Shown piece by piece: positions 24,434 to 32,075 of a stretch of 64,000 bases of DNA. The notes beneath the pieces were generated by a model. It did not search any database and had not been told where the DNA came from. It was given only the letters and a program-made list of their open reading frames with translations. Source of the stretch: an uncultured Alphaproteobacteria bacterium (GTDB lineage Bacteria > Pseudomonadota > Alphaproteobacteria > Rhodospirillales > Rhodospirillaceae); assembly GCA_900079695.1 (NCBI GenBank), contig LT599022.1, positions 2,672,001-2,736,000 on the forward strand, read 5' to 3'. Each line of letters begins with the position of its first letter. Positions within the stretch are counted from its first letter, which is position 1. The position numbers and the translations under genes were made by a program.

Positions 24434-24844
24434 CTAGGCGAAACGGACCCAGACGCCGGCGGCGTCCACGTCGAAGACCTTGCCAGCGGGCGAGCGGGTG
24501 TTGCCGCCGTTGGTCTTGGCCACGGTCTGGTCGTCAACCAGGTAGCAGTCGGCACCGATGTCGGCGGCAGTCAGCTCGTCGGCCCCGGCGGAATTGCCGA
24601 CCTGGAAGACGCCGGTGTCGATCTCGACCGGCAGAGCGCCGGCGACGCCGTTGCGGTTGTCGACCCGCTCCTGGGCGATGCCGAGGGCGGCAAGGCCGAG
24701 GGCGGTGGTGCCGGGCGCCGCGAACCCGGCGGCGTTACGGACGACGATCGCCCCGGCGTGAACGAGGACGTCGGCGGCGGCACCGAGGGCGCGGCGCGTG
24801 CCGGCGCGGCTACGGGTGTCGCGGTCGTTGGTGAGGGCGGCCAT
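24434..24844 (-). CDS. Probable capsid decoration/cement-like protein (Mu gp33 position)
   Basis: 136 residues, beta-rich with many small residues (AGAIVVRNAAGFAAPG, VEIDTGVFQVGNSAGADELT, KVFDVDAAGVWVRFA). The composition and the position between scaffold and capsid genes fit the Mu gp33 / DUF2190-like decoration proteins, but I see no decisive motif. The start overlaps the protease stop (TGATG). Confidence 0.7.
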   Translation of the reverse strand: MAALTNDRDTRSRAGTRRALGAAADVLVHAGAIVVRNAAGFAAPGTTALGLAALGIAQERVDNRNGVAGALPVEIDTGVFQVGNSAGADELTAADIGADCYLVDDQTVAKTNGGNTRSPAGKVFDVDAAGVWVRFA

Positions 24845-25344
24845 CAGTTCGCCTCCTTCGACTTCAGGTACTGGTCTTCGGAGACGCCCATCTGCCTGCA
24901 CACCGCGCGCTCGGCATCGCTGAGGGCGCCCTTGTCGGCCGGGGGTTTGCCCGCCGCCAGCGGCGCGCCGTCGACGATCTTCGGCGCGACGGCGACGAAC
25001 TTGCGGAACTCCTCGATGCCGCCTTCCTTGCGGCACTGGGCGCGGTAGTAGTCCTCCGACGCCGGCGCGATCTTGCCGTCGGCGAGGGCGATCTTGATCA
25101 CGGTGTCGATCTCGGCCGCGAGCGCCTTGGCCCCCGCGTCCTTGAGGGTCTGTTCGGCGTTGGCCGCGCGGGCCACCACTTGGTCGTAGTCGGCGCGGGG
25201 AACGAACCGCGCCAGGTCGGGGGTTTCGGCTTTGTTGGCCGCCACCCCCAGATCGGTCTTCAGCTTGTTGACGGCGCTGAGGATCTGCTCCTCGTTGGCG
25301 CCGTCGACCAAGCCGAGGGCCTCGTAGATCTTCGTGAGATCCAT
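24844..25344 (-). CDS. Nested scaffold protein (Mu gpZ-like), internal start
   Basis: An in-frame ATG at 25344 begins MDLTKIYEALGLVDGANEEQIL, exactly at the start of the scaffold domain. It has CGGAG 9 bases upstream. The 166-residue product would be the scaffold without the protease, as in Mu where Z is made from an internal start of I. The protein is helical and charged, with an internal AANAEQTLKDAGAKALAAEID coiled-coil-like stretch. The internal start is an inference from the ribosome site and the family precedent. Confidence 0.6.
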   Translation of the reverse strand: MDLTKIYEALGLVDGANEEQILSAVNKLKTDLGVAANKAETPDLARFVPRADYDQVVARAANAEQTLKDAGAKALAAEIDTVIKIALADGKIAPASEDYYRAQCRKEGGIEEFRKFVAVAPKIVDGAPLAAGKPPADKGALSDAERAVCRQMGVSEDQYLKSKEAN

Positions 25345-25836
25345 CGGCTTCTCCGGTTGGCTGTGGGAGTTGAGGGCGCGCAGGCCCAGGTTCGGGTCAT
25401 GCACCAGGCCGGCGGATGCCAGACCGACGATGCGACCCGAATTCTTGTCGTAGAGGAGGACCGGCGAGATGTAGCGGTAGGCGCCGGTGCGCACGTCTTC
25501 GCCGCCCTGCGGGGTCCAGTTGACGCGACCCCAGATCGCGCCGCCGTCGCGCTGCTCGACGGCTTCGACGTGGCCGGCCGCCGGGGCGCGCTCGCCCTTC
25601 GGCGACTTGATCTCGGAGGCGTGTTCCCAGTCGATCGTCAGCGAACGGCCGAGGCCGGCGAAGTGGGCGACGACGCCTTCGGGCTGGTCGTTGAGCCAGG
25701 CGCGGCCGTCGCGCCCCCGGACGGCCGGGCCGGAGGGGATCAGTTCGATCCATTCCGGCGGCGCGTCCAGCGGCAGCGACTGAGCGACGTTTAGGGCGAC
25801 GACGATGTGGGTGCGGGCGGTCTGCATGGCCGCCAT
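24844..25836 (-). CDS. Phage head maturation protease with scaffold domain (Mu gpI)
   Basis: 330 residues. Residues 1-160 are the Mu gpI-type protease domain (WIELIPSGPAVRGRDGRAW, LTIDWEHASEIKSPKGERAPAAG, RYISPVLLYDKNSGRIVGLASAGLV). Residues about 165-330 are the helical scaffold region. The protease cleaves the scaffold during head assembly. The start is uncertain: ATG 25836 or ATG 25827, neither with a strong ribosome site. The gene begins about 30 bases downstream of a 15-bp palindrome also found before the lysis genes, where Mu has its late promoter PI. Confidence 0.9.
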   Translation of the reverse strand: MAAMQTARTHIVVALNVAQSLPLDAPPEWIELIPSGPAVRGRDGRAWLNDQPEGVVAHFAGLGRSLTIDWEHASEIKSPKGERAPAAGHVEAVEQRDGGAIWGRVNWTPQGGEDVRTGAYRYISPVLLYDKNSGRIVGLASAGLVHDPNLGLRALNSHSQPEKPMDLTKIYEALGLVDGANEEQILSAVNKLKTDLGVAANKAETPDLARFVPRADYDQVVARAANAEQTLKDAGAKALAAEIDTVIKIALADGKIAPASEDYYRAQCRKEGGIEEFRKFVAVAPKIVDGAPLAAGKPPADKGALSDAERAVCRQMGVSEDQYLKSKEAN

Positions 25837-25857
25837 CGTGGCGACGAACGGCCACGG

Positions 25858-25880
25858 GGGCCGCGCGGAAGTGTTCCGCT
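25858..25880 (-). promoter_or_regulatory. Candidate late-activator site before the protease gene
   Basis: It contains the 15-bp palindrome GCGGAAGTGTTCCGC (25865-25879) within a 23-base sequence identical to 32935-32957 upstream of the lysis genes. Mu activates late promoters before I and lys with the Mor-family protein C, which binds dyad sequences. The position relative to gene starts agrees. No good -10 box can be picked. Confidence 0.55.
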
Positions 25881-26041
25881 CGCAGGCTCGGAGGTGTGGG
25901 GGATTGCGGCAGGATGCCCGCGACCGAGCCCGCCGACAAGAGGCTTCGATTTTAAGAGGCCGTAAGAGGCTCTAAAAGCCCTCCCGGAGCACGACCGCGA
26001 CTCGGAGGGGGTGTCGGCCCATCGAAGCGCCCATGAACTTC
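25881..26041. other. Non-coding gap near prophage centre with TTTTAAGAG/CTCTAAAA motif
   Basis: It contains no gene. Bases 25950-25981 carry TTTTAAGAG and, 10 bases further, GGCTCTAAAAG, AT-rich against a GC-rich background. The same pair occurs at 43994-44025 near the early phage terminus. The gap is about 330 bases from the exact midpoint (25617) of the element. In Mu the strong gyrase site lies at the centre, between G and I. Confidence 0.5.
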
Positions 26042-26899
26042 CTAGGGCTTCTCCTGCGGCTCGACCCCGGACAGCAGGTCCAGCGCCCCGTCGGCCCGAC
26101 CCGACGCGCGCAGATCCTTCACCGCCACCTCGCGCAGATCGGGGGGCAACGCGGCGAGTTTGTCCGCCAGCATCCGGTCGAGGTTCTGCTGGCGGTTCCG
26201 CCCCGGGTTGGTGGCCCAGGCCGGATCGAGCCCCTGCGGCACCTGCAGCACCTCGCCGGTGCGGCTGTTGCGCCAGGCGCGCAACGGCACCAGCGGCGCG
26301 TTGTCGACGCCGCCCCGCCGCGCCGCCTCGGCCTCGCCGATCTGCCGCACCCGGCATTTGCAGCCCCAGCCGTTCTGAGGCATCCAGGCGTCCCAGAAGG
26401 TGTCGTCGACCGGCAGGATCAGACCGGCCTTGTCGGCGTGGTGCGGACGGTGGCGCTCCGACGGCCCCAGCTCGTAGAGCAGATACGGCAGCGCCGCCTT
26501 GGTGCGCTGCGCCCGGTCCCACTGCCCGGCGGCGCGCGCCGAGCGGGTGTTGGCCCAATAGATCGTCCGCAGCCGCCGCGGACTGCCGAGTTGCGCCTCC
26601 AGGACCTCGCCGGTCTGGGGGTCGGTCATCTCCTTCACCCCCCACCACCCGAGGTCGCGCAGGCGCGGCTCCAGCTCGGCCTGGAAGCGCTCGAACGGGA
26701 CGCCCTCTTCCAGGGCTTTCTCAAGCGCCTCCCGGATGGCTTTCAGGACATCCAGCTCCATCGCCTTGGCGACGGTGAAGGCGAAGGCGTGTTCCTCCCC
26801 CCACACGTCCTTGTAGCTGAAGCCGGGCTTCCATCCCTTGTGCTTCAGGTAGGCCATCGTCTCGGGCGACGGCGAGGAACCGAATGCGAGCGCGGCCAT
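26042..26899 (-). CDS. Minor head protein, Mu gpF / SPP1 gp7 family
   Basis: 285 residues. It shows the helical N-terminus and the gp7 core with conserved HADKAGLILPVDDTFWDAWMPQNGWGCKCRVRQI, a Cys/His-containing segment. It attaches to the portal and has a role in DNA ejection. The start ATG 26899 overlaps the portal stop (TGATG). A 205-base gap to the protease gene follows, consistent with a new transcription start there. Confidence 0.93.
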   Translation of the reverse strand: MAALAFGSSPSPETMAYLKHKGWKPGFSYKDVWGEEHAFAFTVAKAMELDVLKAIREALEKALEEGVPFERFQAELEPRLRDLGWWGVKEMTDPQTGEVLEAQLGSPRRLRTIYWANTRSARAAGQWDRAQRTKAALPYLLYELGPSERHRPHHADKAGLILPVDDTFWDAWMPQNGWGCKCRVRQIGEAEAARRGGVDNAPLVPLRAWRNSRTGEVLQVPQGLDPAWATNPGRNRQQNLDRMLADKLAALPPDLREVAVKDLRASGRADGALDLLSGVEPQEKP

Positions 26900-28437
26900 C
26901 AGTCCACCTGGTCGCCGGCGGCGCGCGAGAGGAACATCGCCCGGGTCAGGGCCTTCACCAGCTGGTCGCTGTCCATCGCCAGGTCCGCGAGCCCGGCGAT
27001 CGCCTCCTCGTAGCTGGCCGCCGAGGAGATCAGCGCGCGCACCGGATCGACCACCGGCGCCAGCTGCTCCTCCCAATCCTCAAGGCCGGTGCGCTCGATG
27101 TCGTCGAGCGGATCGGCGCGGTCGTCCCGGACCTCCTCGCGGTTCTGCGCCTTGCCCGGGGCTTCCGGCGCGGCGGCGGGCGGCGCGGTGGGCGGCACCA
27201 GCACGTCGGCGTCGGCCGCCGGGTCGGGCAGGTTGAGCTTGTCGCGGATCACCGATTGCTCGACCCGGAAGCCGAGCGGCACCAGCTTGGCCAGGGCGTC
27301 GACCAGCGCCTTGATGTCTTCGGGCTCCAGCACCGGCAGGGTCAGCAGCGGATAGCGCTCCTGCGGGCCGTGGTTGAGGTCGATGTAAGGCCGCACCAGG
27401 TCGCGGTTCAGCGTCATCGCCAGTTGGCGGGCGTCGGAGCGCAGGATGTCGTGACGCACCTCGTTGTGGACCTCGGCCTGGCTCTGGCTGGAGCCGTTGT
27501 CTGCCGTCATCGTCTGCCCGAGCACCGCCTTCGACACCTGCTCGTCGATCCACTCGGCCATCGCCTTGAAGACTTCGTGCCCGCCCTTGCCCGCAGCGGT
27601 GTCCTTGAACTCGATCGCCATCGACTCCGGTATCACCGCCGCGGCGTCGGTGCCGATGTTGGTGACCGCGCGCACCAGGGTGTCGATGTCGTCTTCCGAG
27701 GCGCTCTGGCCGTATTTGCCGATCCGGAGCGGCAGGCCGAACACTTCGATGAAGGCCATCCAGTCCTTGACCGCGTAGCCTTTGAACATGAACGACCACG
27801 CCACCAGGCGCGCCAGCCCGCCGCGGATCGGCAGGCCGCTCTTGAGCCGGGGCACGTGGGTGATGAACCTGTAGGGCGCGAGCGGCATCCCCATCGGCGC
27901 CTGGTCGTCGAGCAGCAGCAGGCGCCGCCCGCTCTCCCGATCGAAGCTGAACCAGCGCGGATCGCGATGTTCGTAGCGCTCCGGCTTCCACGGCGTGCGG
28001 CGGGTGTTCCAGATGATCTCGGCGACCGAGTAGCCCTTGCCGAGCGCGTCGAGCAGATCGTCCAGCATGTCGGGGAACTGCGGGTCCCTGGCAAGATCGC
28101 GCACTTCGTCGGCCAGCGCCACGTCGCGCGGGTCGTCGCTGGCGGCTTCCACCGCCGGGACCAGCGCCGAAAGGGCGCGCTTGCGGGTGCCGAGCACCGA
28201 TCCGTAGTGGGCTTCCCGTTCCTCCATCTCCTCGGCGAGGACGAGGTAGTCGCGCGGATCTCCCTCGGCCGCCCGGTTGAGGAGGTCGGCCAGGCGCTCC
28301 GGCGTCAGGCCGGAGGCGACCGAGTCTGTCCAAATGGTGCGGACGCCGGCGAGCGCCGGGGCGGCGATCTCCCGGGAGAGATCTTCGCGGCGCATCGGCT
28401 GGCCGTCGAGATCCAGGATCGGGGAGAGTTTGATCAT
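26899..28437 (-). CDS. Phage portal protein, DUF935 family (Mu gp29)
   Basis: 512 residues. DUF935 blocks are clear: EEMEEREAHYGSVLGTRKRALSAL, LLDALGKGYSVAEIIW, DPRWFSFDRESG, RGGLARLVAWSFMFKGYAVKDWMAFIEVFGLPLRIGKYG and LGQTMTADNGSSQSQAEVHNEVR. It forms the dodecameric portal at the capsid vertex. A Pro/Ala-rich linker (about 415-435) precedes a helical C-terminus. The start overlaps the terminase stop by one base. Confidence 0.95.
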   Translation of the reverse strand: MIKLSPILDLDGQPMRREDLSREIAAPALAGVRTIWTDSVASGLTPERLADLLNRAAEGDPRDYLVLAEEMEEREAHYGSVLGTRKRALSALVPAVEAASDDPRDVALADEVRDLARDPQFPDMLDDLLDALGKGYSVAEIIWNTRRTPWKPERYEHRDPRWFSFDRESGRRLLLLDDQAPMGMPLAPYRFITHVPRLKSGLPIRGGLARLVAWSFMFKGYAVKDWMAFIEVFGLPLRIGKYGQSASEDDIDTLVRAVTNIGTDAAAVIPESMAIEFKDTAAGKGGHEVFKAMAEWIDEQVSKAVLGQTMTADNGSSQSQAEVHNEVRHDILRSDARQLAMTLNRDLVRPYIDLNHGPQERYPLLTLPVLEPEDIKALVDALAKLVPLGFRVEQSVIRDKLNLPDPAADADVLVPPTAPPAAAPEAPGKAQNREEVRDDRADPLDDIERTGLEDWEEQLAPVVDPVRALISSAASYEEAIAGLADLAMDSDQLVKALTRAMFLSRAAGDQVD

Positions 28438-30134
28438 CAGAGCAGTCCTTTGCGGAGGTTGAAGCCGCCGGTGGTGCGCACCCTGCCGCGGATCGGATCG
28501 GGTCTGTCAGGCCCGGCTGGGGTCGGCGTATCGAAGCGCCTGGCGGTCGATCCGGAAGACTGCGAACCCACGGCGTGGACGGCGTAGGTTTCGGCCTCGT
28601 GCTGGGTGGCGGCGAAGAAGTTGAGGATGGCGACCGCGGTGTCGCCGTGGCGGCGGCCACCGTCGGTGCCCTCGGTGCGCACGTCGCTGGGGATCTTGCC
28701 GACGCCGCCGACGACGCGGAACTGGTGGAGATCGCCGCGCACGTCGAGATCCACGGGCAGGTGGATGGTGCGGTCGGTGAAGGCGGCGGAAAAGCGCGGC
28801 GTGATCTCGCGCAGCCAGCCGTCCGACGGCATCAGCTCGACGATCCGATCCGCTCCGAACTTCTGCCGGGCTTCCTGCGCCAGCGGCATGCCGTTGCCGT
28901 TGGCGTCGAGCACGCCGCCCTGCAGGCGGCGGTGCTTGCGCAGCCAGGTGCCGACCGCGAACAGCAGTTGCTTCTGTTGGGCGTAGGGGCACTCGCGCGC
29001 TTCGACGATCAGCGGCACATGGCGGTGCAGCTGTTGGTCGGTGTAGCCGATGGCGTAGGCGGCGCGGTCCTGCCGCATCGCGAAGTCGCCGCCGACCGCG
29101 CAGAGCGCGTCGGTCGGGAAGCGCTCCAGCACCGGCCGCACATGTTCGGCGAACCACAGGTCCATGTGGGCGCGGCGCAGGTGCTCCGGCCAGTCGACGA
29201 ACTTGACCGCGCCCACCGGCGCCGGAGGCTCCCACCGCACCACCTCGTAGCCCGGACGCTGCGCCGCCTCGATCAGCGCCAGCGCCAGCATCGTGCCGTC
29301 GCCCTCGCGCGGCACCGCGTCCAGTTCCTCGCGCATCGCCTCGGTGCGGGAGCCGTAGGTCTTGCGCACGGTGTTGTACCAGGCCGCCTTGTCCTGCAGG
29401 CTCATGGTCCGGCCGGTGACCGCGGCGACGCGCTCGTAAAGGCCGTTCGCCACCGCGTCGTCGAAGGTCACCCGGTGGATGCTTCCGGGGCGCTTGCCCG
29501 CCCGCACCTCCTTGATCAGGTCGTTGAAGGCGTTGGTGTTGCCGTTGTGGGTGGAGATGATGCGGATCTTGCCGCCCCAGATCAGCAGCGCCAGGCAGGC
29601 GTCCAGCACCTTTGCCACGTCCTTGTGGAACGCTGCCTCGTCGATCACCACCCGGCCCTGCAGGCCACGGATGTTGGCGGGGTTCGACGAGAGCGCGGTG
29701 ATCCGGTGGCCGCTGGCGAAGGTGATGCGGAAGGCGGCGACCGCGTCGGTCTTGAGGTTGCCCTGGGCGTCGAGCTTGGCGTCTTCGAAGACGAACTCCT
29801 CGATCTCCAGGAGGTCGCCCGCGATCGCCAGCGCCATGTCGGCGCAGGTCTTGATGAACTCGCGGCCCTTCTCCTTGGTGTCGCCGATGTACCAGGTGTC
29901 GTCGCCGCCGGCGCTCTTGGCCGCCATCGCGTAGGTGACCGAGTCGAACGCTTCCGCCCAGGTGATGCCGGTGCGGCGGCCCTTCTCGCCGATCTTGAGG
30001 TCTGAGTTGTCCTCGCACCAGGCGGTCTGGTGCGGCATCAGCATGCCGGAGGCGAGCGGGTCGAAGGTGGCGAGCGCCGTGGTGCCCCACAGGCGGTCGA
30101 TCTCGGATGCCGGCGGAACGTAGTCGATCGCCAT
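28437..30134 (-). CDS. Terminase large subunit (Mu gp28)
   Basis: 565 residues; packaging ATPase-nuclease. The ATPase Walker A-like GEKGRRTGIT is at about 49-58, Walker B VVIDEA at 162-167 and coupling motif STHNG at about 195. The nuclease domain begins with GGDFAMRQDRAAYAIGY and continues with LDANGNG and the C-terminal GRRHGDTAVAILNF acidic site. The length is close to other Mu-type large terminases. It lies one base after the DUF3486 gene. Confidence 0.95.
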   Translation of the reverse strand: MAIDYVPPASEIDRLWGTTALATFDPLASGMLMPHQTAWCEDNSDLKIGEKGRRTGITWAEAFDSVTYAMAAKSAGGDDTWYIGDTKEKGREFIKTCADMALAIAGDLLEIEEFVFEDAKLDAQGNLKTDAVAAFRITFASGHRITALSSNPANIRGLQGRVVIDEAAFHKDVAKVLDACLALLIWGGKIRIISTHNGNTNAFNDLIKEVRAGKRPGSIHRVTFDDAVANGLYERVAAVTGRTMSLQDKAAWYNTVRKTYGSRTEAMREELDAVPREGDGTMLALALIEAAQRPGYEVVRWEPPAPVGAVKFVDWPEHLRRAHMDLWFAEHVRPVLERFPTDALCAVGGDFAMRQDRAAYAIGYTDQQLHRHVPLIVEARECPYAQQKQLLFAVGTWLRKHRRLQGGVLDANGNGMPLAQEARQKFGADRIVELMPSDGWLREITPRFSAAFTDRTIHLPVDLDVRGDLHQFRVVGGVGKIPSDVRTEGTDGGRRHGDTAVAILNFFAATQHEAETYAVHAVGSQSSGSTARRFDTPTPAGPDRPDPIRGRVRTTGGFNLRKGLL

Positions 30135-30135
30135 C

Positions 30136-30807
30136 TCAGGCCATCCCGGCCAGCTCGCGGCGCAGCTGCGCGACGCGCTCGGCCGACAAACCCTTCTCCC
30201 CCGACTTCCTGGCGTCGGCCATCGCCTTGTCGACCTTGCTGGCGGCGACCTTCGCCATCTCCTGGCGGGTCTTCAACACCATGTCGGTGTCCTTCTTGGC
30301 GGCGCTCGCCAGGTGGTCCAGGGCCTTGGACAGGAACATCACCTTCGCCGGGTCCTGCAGCACCGGCACCGGCAGCGCGCCCTCCTCGCCGCTGTCGGAC
30401 GGCGCGAGCGCGCCGGTTTCGGACGCCAGCAGCAGGTCGGTGACCACCGCGTGCATCAGCTCGACGTTGAGGGCGGTGAGGCGGCTCTCCTTCTCGCCGG
30501 TGCGGCGCACCAGCGCCTCGGCGATGCTGCGGGAGCGCTGCAGCTTCTCCGCCAGCTGCGACAGGCCCTGGATGTGGACGCCGAGGCGGCCGCGGCTCGG
30601 CACCAGGTCGGGGTCGATCGTCGGCGGCTCGGTCAGCTCGGGCGGCAGCGCCCCGGGCAGCTCGGGGCGGCGCCCGGACGCGAGATCGCGCAGCACGCCC
30701 AGGATCTGGTCGATGGTCCAGCCGTGCGCCTGGCGCAGTTCGGCGATCAGCTCGCGCACCTCGGGCGGCAGCTGGTCGACCTTGGACGGGCGGTCGCGCC
30801 GGGCCAT
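30136..30807 (-). CDS. DUF3486 family protein (Mu gp27, probable small terminase)
   Basis: 223 residues. The N-terminal MARRDRPSKVDQLPPEVRELIAELRQAHGWTIDQIL is the family signature, a DNA-binding helical region. The rest is helical (GLSQLAEKLQRSRSIAEALVRR, LDHLASAAKKDTDMVLKTRQEMAK). In Mu-like phages it lies directly before the large terminase and is taken to be the small subunit. The start overlaps the preceding stop (TGATG). Confidence 0.92.
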   Translation of the reverse strand: MARRDRPSKVDQLPPEVRELIAELRQAHGWTIDQILGVLRDLASGRRPELPGALPPELTEPPTIDPDLVPSRGRLGVHIQGLSQLAEKLQRSRSIAEALVRRTGEKESRLTALNVELMHAVVTDLLLASETGALAPSDSGEEGALPVPVLQDPAKVMFLSKALDHLASAAKKDTDMVLKTRQEMAKVAASKVDKAMADARKSGEKGLSAERVAQLRRELAGMA

Positions 30808-31109
30808 CAGCGCCGCCAGGAGGAGCGTTCGACGCCGGCGACCTCGATGCGGCCGTAGGCGGCTTCCTCTCCCCGTTCGGTGATGGTGACCACGCGCACC
30901 ACGTCGTCGAACCACTTCTCGGTGGTGCAACCGCGGGCGCGTAAGAGGTCGAGATCCTCGCGGATGTCGTCGCGGGTCGCCTGGGCGAAGCCGCCCTGGG
31001 TGGTGGCGATGTGGATCACCGACTCGTTGGCGGCGTCGCCGAGGGAAACCAGCAGGCGCAGAATGAAGGTGCGGCGGCTGGCGGCCACGGCTGCGGCAAA
31101 GGCATTCAT
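30807..31109 (-). CDS. Mu gp26-like winged-helix protein
   Basis: 100 residues. It has an arrangement seen in Mu gp26-position proteins: a helical N-terminus (SRRTFILRLLVSLGDAANESVIH), a region typical of winged helices (TRDDIREDLDLLRARGCTTEKWFDDVVRVVTITERGEEAAYG) and a basic tail. The job is unknown; a DNA-contacting role in packaging is a guess. It overlaps DUF2730 (TGATG) and DUF3486 (TGATG). Confidence 0.75.
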   Translation of the reverse strand: MNAFAAAVAASRRTFILRLLVSLGDAANESVIHIATTQGGFAQATRDDIREDLDLLRARGCTTEKWFDDVVRVVTITERGEEAAYGRIEVAGVERSSWRR

Positions 31110-31483
31110 CAGTTTTCCTCCATCCCGATCCGCATCATCAGATCCACCGGCTTCTCGACCGCGCCGAGCTTGGCCGCCACCACGTTGATCGCGCCGTTGA
31201 GCCGCACCACGCCCTTGTCGACCTGGTGCAGTTGCGCCTTCAGTTCGTCGATGTCGTTGCGGTTCGGCAGGTGCTGAAGCTCGGTCGAGATCCGGGTGAA
31301 CTGCTGCTGGCCTTCCTGCAGCTGCTCGCCGATCGCCTCGTGCTTGTCGGCGTGCGCCGTCTTGTAGGTCTCGAACTCTTCGCGCGGGACGAACCGCTTG
31401 CCGAGCGACCACATCATCCAGCCGAGTCCGGCCTGGGCGATCACCACCAGCACCGGCCACCATTTCAGGAGCGCTTCAATCAT
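31109..31483 (-). CDS. DUF2730 membrane-anchored protein (Mu gp25)
   Basis: 124 residues. One N-terminal transmembrane helix (residues about 5-27, LLKWWPVLVVIAQAGLGWMMW) is followed by a long coiled coil with DKHEAIGEQLQEGQQQFTRISTELQHL. This is the DUF2730 pattern of Mu-like phages, placed between lysis and packaging genes. Function is unknown. It overlaps the spanin gene by 8 bases. Confidence 0.9.
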   Translation of the reverse strand: MIEALLKWWPVLVVIAQAGLGWMMWSLGKRFVPREEFETYKTAHADKHEAIGEQLQEGQQQFTRISTELQHLPNRNDIDELKAQLHQVDKGVVRLNGAINVVAAKLGAVEKPVDLMMRIGMEEN

Positions 31484-32075
31484 GGGCGACCCCCTTCGAC
31501 CCGGCCCGCGCCTTGCGAGCGGCGGCGGTCGCCGCGTCTACTCCGGCCTGCCCGATTTCAGCAATTCGGTCGCCTCCCTCTTGTAGGTGTTCCAGAGCGT
31601 CAATGGCCCGATCTCGGGAGGCTCGTACATCCTCACAGCCAGGGGTTCCGGCTCCGGTTCCGGCGGCGGCGGCGTCACCGTTACGACCGTCGAAGGCCGC
31701 TCGCCACAGGCGCTCACGCTCAAGAGCGCGGCGAAGATCAGCGGACAGGCGAACGCCTTCAACGCGCGCGTCCTCACGCGCCTGGGTAAGTTTCGCATCG
31801 AGTTCGTCCCGGGTTGCGGCGGCCTGGCGCGCGGCGCGGTCGGCGGCCAAGGTTTCGGCGGTCTTTTCGGCAAGGACCAGGGCCGCCTGCCGGTCGCGTT
31901 CCGCATCCTGTGCGTCGCGCTTGGAAATGACGGCCTCGTGGGTGGCTTGGTCGTAGATGTGGACCAGGACGCCGGTGGCGGCGACGGCGGCGACGAGGGC
32001 CAGGCCGAAGCCCACCCACGCAACCGTCGCCAGCTCGACGCCGAACAGCTTGGCAAGCCGGGAGAGCAAGTTCAC
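31476..32075 (-). CDS. Inner-membrane spanin, Rz-like
   Basis: 199 residues. An N-terminal transmembrane helix (residues about 17-40) is followed by a long coiled coil rich in Arg/Ala/Asp/Glu (DAQDAERDRQAALVLAEKTAETLAADRAARQ...) reaching into the periplasm. It starts at GTG 32075, which overlaps the transglycosylase stop (GTGA). A complete lipoprotein gene is embedded in its second half in another frame, the classical Rz/Rz1 layout. Spanins fuse inner and outer membranes at the end of lysis. Confidence 0.85.
   Translation of the reverse strand: MNLLSRLAKLFGVELATVAWVGFGLALVAAVAATGVLVHIYDQATHEAVISKRDAQDAERDRQAALVLAEKTAETLAADRAARQAAATRDELDAKLTQAREDARVEGVRLSADLRRALERERLWRAAFDGRNGDAAAAGTGAGTPGCEDVRASRDRAIDALEHLQEGGDRIAEIGQAGVDAATAAARKARAGSKGVAHD
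31538..31798 (-). CDS. Outer-membrane spanin lipoprotein (Rz1-like), nested in Rz
   Basis: 86 residues, wholly inside the Rz-like gene in another reading frame. It has a basic N-terminus, a hydrophobic helix and a lipobox LLSVSAC (Cys at 31), then a Pro-rich segment (TPPPPEPEPEPL) typical of Rz1. ATG 31798 is the probable start; the open frame extends further upstream but only as a shadow of Rz. It would be exported, lipidated and placed in the outer membrane to meet the Rz C-terminus. Confidence 0.85.
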   Translation of the reverse strand: MRNLPRRVRTRALKAFACPLIFAALLSVSACGERPSTVVTVTPPPPEPEPEPLAVRMYEPPEIGPLTLWNTYKREATELLKSGRPE

